Source of the DNA: an uncultured Eubacteriales bacterium
GTDB lineage: Bacteria > Bacillota > Clostridia > Oscillospirales > Acutalibacteraceae
Length of the DNA stretch: 9,249 nt
Reading direction: 5' to 3'
Assembly: GCA_900321595.1 (NCBI GenBank)
Contig: ONWP01000098.1
Coordinates: 1-9,249 of the forward strand
How positions within the stretch are numbered: the stretch's first letter is position 1; each line of letters starts with the position of its first letter. A program made the translations under genes and the position numbers. The notes beneath the pieces are model-generated. The model did not search any database. It saw nothing but the letters and a program-made list of their open reading frames with translations, and had not been told where the DNA came from. Positions 6,678 to 9,249 of the stretch are shown in pieces.

Positions 6678-8258
6678 ATGACGATGGCAAAACCGAATTT
6701 TTTCCTGAATAGGGAAGCCGTAGCGGCCCTGGTGGAGACGGAGTTCAGAACGTCGGAAGCCGACATTGACCTGACGTTCGACATGACGGATGCGCCGTTT
6801 TGGTTCAGTTACACGTCCGATGAAAAGACGCGGACGCTTCGGATGTTCCTGCAGACGGACATTTACAGCAGAACCGATGAGCCGATCGAGGTGCGCAGGC
6901 AGCTGGTCGCTGATAAAGTGACCGGGGAGATCCTGGAGGACGAAGACATGTCTTCGCTATACATGTTAGCGCAAAGCCTCTGCCGCCTGATCCGGGACAA
7001 CGATCTGGAATCCGTCTATGCCGGCCTTGATCCCGACGAAGCCGGGATCCTGCTGACGGTGAACGACGGGAAGCTGAGCTGGGAGCCGGTCTCCGGCGAG
7101 GAACGTCCCGACCTGGAGTTCATTTCGATCACCGGAGACTCTGTGGTCACGGGACGGCCCTATAAGGAGGACGTGATCAAGTCGTTGATCCTGGAAATGC
7201 GGAGCGTCGACGTCCTGACCGAAGCAGCGGAAGCAGGAGAACCGGACGCGATGGTACAGCTGGCGATGATGTATTTGAACGGCGACGCGATCCATGACGT
7301 CGAGCCCGATCCGGAGAAGTCCCTGTATTGGTATACGCGGCTTGCCCAGACCGGTCAACCGGAAGCGATGTTCAACGTCGGTCTGGCTTACGCGAAAGGC
7401 CACGGCGCGGCGCGGGATTTCGATCAGGCTGCGGACTGGATGGAAAAAGCTGCAGAAGCGGGCGACGAGGACGCCGCAGCGTTGGCGGAACAGTACCGCA
7501 AGGTTTCGGAAAACCTGAGAAAGGCGAATGAGGGCGACACTGAAGCGGCAGCCGAGCTGGCGGAATTCTTCATGAAGCACGCGGGCGCGATGGAGCAGGC
7601 GGGAGAAGATGAGGATTACGCGCAGAGTCTTCACTGGGCCCGGATCGCGGCGCAGGCCGGCAGCGGAGCGGGGTATTACACGCTGGGGCTCGCGTACGAG
7701 CACGGCCGCGGTGTGGAGCCCGATGAATCGAAAGCGGCGTCCTTCTACAAGAAAGGGGCGGATCTCGGCCATAGCGTCTGTATGTGCAACTACGCCGCGC
7801 TGGTCTTCAGCGGCGACGTGCCCAGCGTCAGCAAGAAGGAGGCGTTCGGGATGATGCTCCGGTCCGCGGAGCTGGGATTCCCGCGGGCGATCTACAACGT
7901 GGGCTGGTGTTACCAGTTCGGACACGGATGCACCGGCAACATGCAGAAGGCGCTGGAGTGGTATGAAAAGGCCGCCGAGGTGATGGACGATCCCGAAGTC
8001 AAGCAGCGCGTCATGATCTTCCGTGATCTGGCGCAGATAGACCCCCACTGGGGCGAGGACTATGACGGCGCGGACGACGATGACGACGATCTGCCGGAAG
8101 ACGACCTCGACGTGACGGAGACTATGCGGAAGAATCTCGCGGCGGCGGGAAAAGACTGCAGCGACGAGGCGATCGACGCTATGTCCGTGGAAGAGGCTTA
8201 CGCCGCGTTCTACGGGGACTTCGACGACGAAGAAGAGGACGAAGATGAGGAAGCGTGA
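6678..8258 (+). CDS. Sel1-repeat protein with unknown N-terminal domain and acidic tail
   Basis: A 526-residue, probably cytoplasmic protein with no signal peptide or membrane segment. Residues 1-180 form a domain I do not recognise; it has alternating hydrophobic strands such as RTLRMFLQTDIY and a helix SSLYMLAQSLCRLI, loosely like YbjN/chaperone-type folds (weak guess). Residues 188-436 hold about six to seven Sel1-like (TPR-related) repeats of about 36 residues. The clearest are 227-262 (MFNVGLAYAKGHG...AADWMEKAAEAG), 329-364 (YYTLGLAYEHGRGV...ASFYKKGADLG) and 401-436; the unit at 263-286 is degenerate. Residues 461-478 and 514-526 are runs of Asp and Glu flanking a short helical segment. 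Sel1 repeats usually scaffold protein-protein contacts. AAGGAG lies 4 bases before the ATG at 6678 and 10 before the in-frame ATG at 6684, so either may start translation. It is cotranscribed with the next gene. Confidence 0.88.
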   Translation: MTMAKPNFFLNREAVAALVETEFRTSEADIDLTFDMTDAPFWFSYTSDEKTRTLRMFLQTDIYSRTDEPIEVRRQLVADKVTGEILEDEDMSSLYMLAQSLCRLIRDNDLESVYAGLDPDEAGILLTVNDGKLSWEPVSGEERPDLEFISITGDSVVTGRPYKEDVIKSLILEMRSVDVLTEAAEAGEPDAMVQLAMMYLNGDAIHDVEPDPEKSLYWYTRLAQTGQPEAMFNVGLAYAKGHGAARDFDQAADWMEKAAEAGDEDAAALAEQYRKVSENLRKANEGDTEAAAELAEFFMKHAGAMEQAGEDEDYAQSLHWARIAAQAGSGAGYYTLGLAYEHGRGVEPDESKAASFYKKGADLGHSVCMCNYAALVFSGDVPSVSKKEAFGMMLRSAELGFPRAIYNVGWCYQFGHGCTGNMQKALEWYEKAAEVMDDPEVKQRVMIFRDLAQIDPHWGEDYDGADDDDDDLPEDDLDVTETMRKNLAAAGKDCSDEAIDAMSVEEAYAAFYGDFDDEEEDEDEEA

Positions 8259-8299
8259 ACCCAAGCGTTTCGCTTTCCCGGCCGGGAGAGGTGAATATT

Positions 8300-8803
8300 G
8301 TGAGTGAAAGATACAAAATCGTATCGGTGAAGCTGGATCCGAGCGGGAAGACGTACGACTATCTGTGCGGTCTGCCCGTCGAAAAGGGCGACCGCGTGGT
8401 GGTCGAGACGTTCCTGGGCGAGCAGATCGTGACCGTCGAGGCCGTGGCCGAATACACCGAGCCGCAGCTCAGGCTGCCGCTGGCGCGGTACAAAAGCGTC
8501 GTCAGGATCTTTGACCGCGGCGACAATCCGCCGAAAGGCAGGCTGGAGGAATTCCGCGACGCGCTGGTGGAGTTCCACGCCGTCACCGCGGGCGCCGACC
8601 CGGACGCCGTACGGCCGCGGCTGCGCATGCTCTGCGACAAGTACGGTTTTGACTTCGACGAGGTGATCGACACCGCGTTCAAGCGCCGGGCGCTCCGGGC
8701 GCGTTTCGAGGCCTCCGGCATCGCCGATCCGCTCCTGTCGCTGATGTGCGGGGGCTCGGACGAAGAGGTCGACAAGAAATACTACGATACGTACGGGATC
8801 TGA
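8300..8803 (+). CDS. Small protein with PriA-N/PSP1-like beta domain, function unknown
   Basis: A 167-residue protein. Residues 4-50 read as a small beta-barrel: YKIVSVKLDP, KTYDYLCGLPVEKGDRVVVE, then GEQIVTVEAVAEY. The YDYL...GDRVVV pattern resembles the N-terminal 3'-DNA-end-binding domain of primosomal helicase PriA, and less closely the start of PSP1 proteins. This is pattern memory, not a search result. Residues 80-167 look mostly helical and charged (RLEEFRDALVEFHAV, PRLRMLCDKYGFDFDEVIDTAF) and I do not recognise them. The helicase domain of PriA is absent and the gene looks complete. The GTG start is chosen because GAGAGGTG ends just before it with about eight bases of spacing. The frame is open back to a GTG at 8255 that overlaps the Sel1 stop codon, but that one has no ribosome binding site. 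It lies 41 bases after the Sel1 gene, so both form one transcription unit. Confidence 0.8.
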   Translation: MSERYKIVSVKLDPSGKTYDYLCGLPVEKGDRVVVETFLGEQIVTVEAVAEYTEPQLRLPLARYKSVVRIFDRGDNPPKGRLEEFRDALVEFHAVTAGADPDAVRPRLRMLCDKYGFDFDEVIDTAFKRRALRARFEASGIADPLLSLMCGGSDEEVDKKYYDTYGI

Positions 8804-8813
8804 ATGGCTGAAG

Positions 8814-8857
8814 AAGCAGCAACCGCCGAACCGCGAATGCGGCCCGGCGGCTGCTTT
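8814..8857 (+). terminator. Hairpin terminator after the Sel1/PriA-N-like operon
   Basis: A long interrupted stem: AAGCAG/CTGCTT, CCGCCG/CGGCGG and CCGC/GCGG around the loop GAAT, with small internal bulges. It starts 10 bases after the stop codon. Only TTTA follows the stem, so the U-tract is short and termination may be partial. Confidence 0.6.
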
Positions 8858-9249
8858 ATGCTAGATGCGCAGGCCGGAATGTGTAACCGGCGTTCAGATT
8901 GCTGCAAAAATACATCCGCATTCTGGTGCGTTTAACGCTTAACGGTAAGTGATCATTTTCGGTAATCCCACACGTTTTCATCTTGGACGATCATCACTCT
9001 TCCTCACAGTTCAATGCGTCTGTCCGCGCACATGGTCAAATCACCGCGATAACAATGTCAGTCATCTTCATATTCGTTTTCGTCGTAGTCCGCATCATAT
9101 TTCTCATTAGCCTGCCGGAACACAAGGAAGACCATCGTAAGTCCGGGTCATTTGACAAGCGTCGGAATAATGTGTTAAAATAAAATTCGGCGAACGACTT
9201 ATTTTTATTCTGAAAACAGCCATTTACAGAGTCGGAACCGGCTGAAGCC
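8858..9249. other. Gene-poor right end, AT-richer intergenic region
   Basis: About 390 bases with no confident gene. Contents: a short hairpin GCCGG/CCGGC near 8872-8890, a tandem TTAACGC/TTAACGG near 8931-8944, a 25-codon minus-strand frame with an acidic end (9058-9135) and a good outward promoter (9152-9181). The opposite strand of the acidic frame reads as a hydrophobic peptide, which is the expected mirror of Asp/Glu codons. Confidence 0.5.
9152..9181 (+). promoter_or_regulatory. Promoter pointing out of the right window edge
   Basis: A perfect TTGACA (9152-9157), an 18-base spacer and TAAAAT (9176-9181, five of six). It implies a plus-strand gene starting beyond 9249, with a leader of at least 60 bases. 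Confidence 0.55.

Noticed and set aside
6656..6712. Short upstream open frame overlapping the Sel1 start
   Set aside because: No ribosome binding site before its ATG; chance overlap is the simpler reading.
6966..8264. Minus-strand open frame of 432 codons
   Set aside because: Antisense to the Sel1 gene; Arg/Val/His-rich with no recognisable domain.
8983..9183. Plus-strand frame with a hydrophobic stretch, apparent small membrane protein
   Set aside because: Starts at TTG without a ribosome binding site; the hydrophobic run is the antisense of Asp/Glu codons, a known artefact.

Overview
The window is about 9.2 kb of bacterial chromosome, most likely from a Gram-positive anaerobe of the class Clostridia, possibly an uncultured gut or rumen lineage. 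The grounds are indirect. Start codons follow strong AGGAGG-type ribosome binding sites. Promoters are TTGnnn/TATAAT with extended -10 elements. The gene set (a WYL-domain regulator, a Sel1-repeat protein with an acidic tail, a GH116 glycosidase and a clostridial-style acyl-CoA ligase with a YSGGSTG loop) is common there. No rRNA, tRNA, CRISPR array, transposase, integrase or phage gene is visible.

Left half (1-5164), all on the minus strand: a 5'-intact acyl-CoA synthetase/AMP-dependent ligase is cut off by the left window edge. It has its own promoter (TTGAAT, 17 bp, TATAAT). Upstream of it lies a GH116 beta-glycosidase ending in an intrinsic terminator, then a membrane-targeted calcineurin-like metallophosphoesterase with its own promoter and terminator. 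The terminators make these three separate transcription units rather than one operon.

Middle (5165-5524): a divergent intergenic region carries the phosphoesterase promoter on one strand and a weak candidate promoter for the WYL regulator on the other.

Right half (5525-8803), all on the plus strand: a WYL-family transcription regulator ends in a clean terminator. An extended -10 promoter follows at once and drives a two-gene unit: a Sel1-repeat protein with an unrecognised N-terminal domain and very acidic C-terminus, and 41 bases later a small protein whose first 50 residues look like the N-terminal beta domain of PriA (or of PSP1). A hairpin closes this unit. The last 390 bases hold no confident gene, but a good promoter (TTGACA, 18 bp, TAAAAT) points out of the right edge.

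The genes do not form an obvious single pathway. Glycoside hydrolysis, acyl-CoA formation, phosphoester hydrolysis and a ligand-sensing WYL regulator look like ordinary accessory metabolism. The least explained part is the Sel1/PriA-N-like pair, and it is the best candidate for something undescribed. I see no evidence of a defence, mobile or biosynthetic system.
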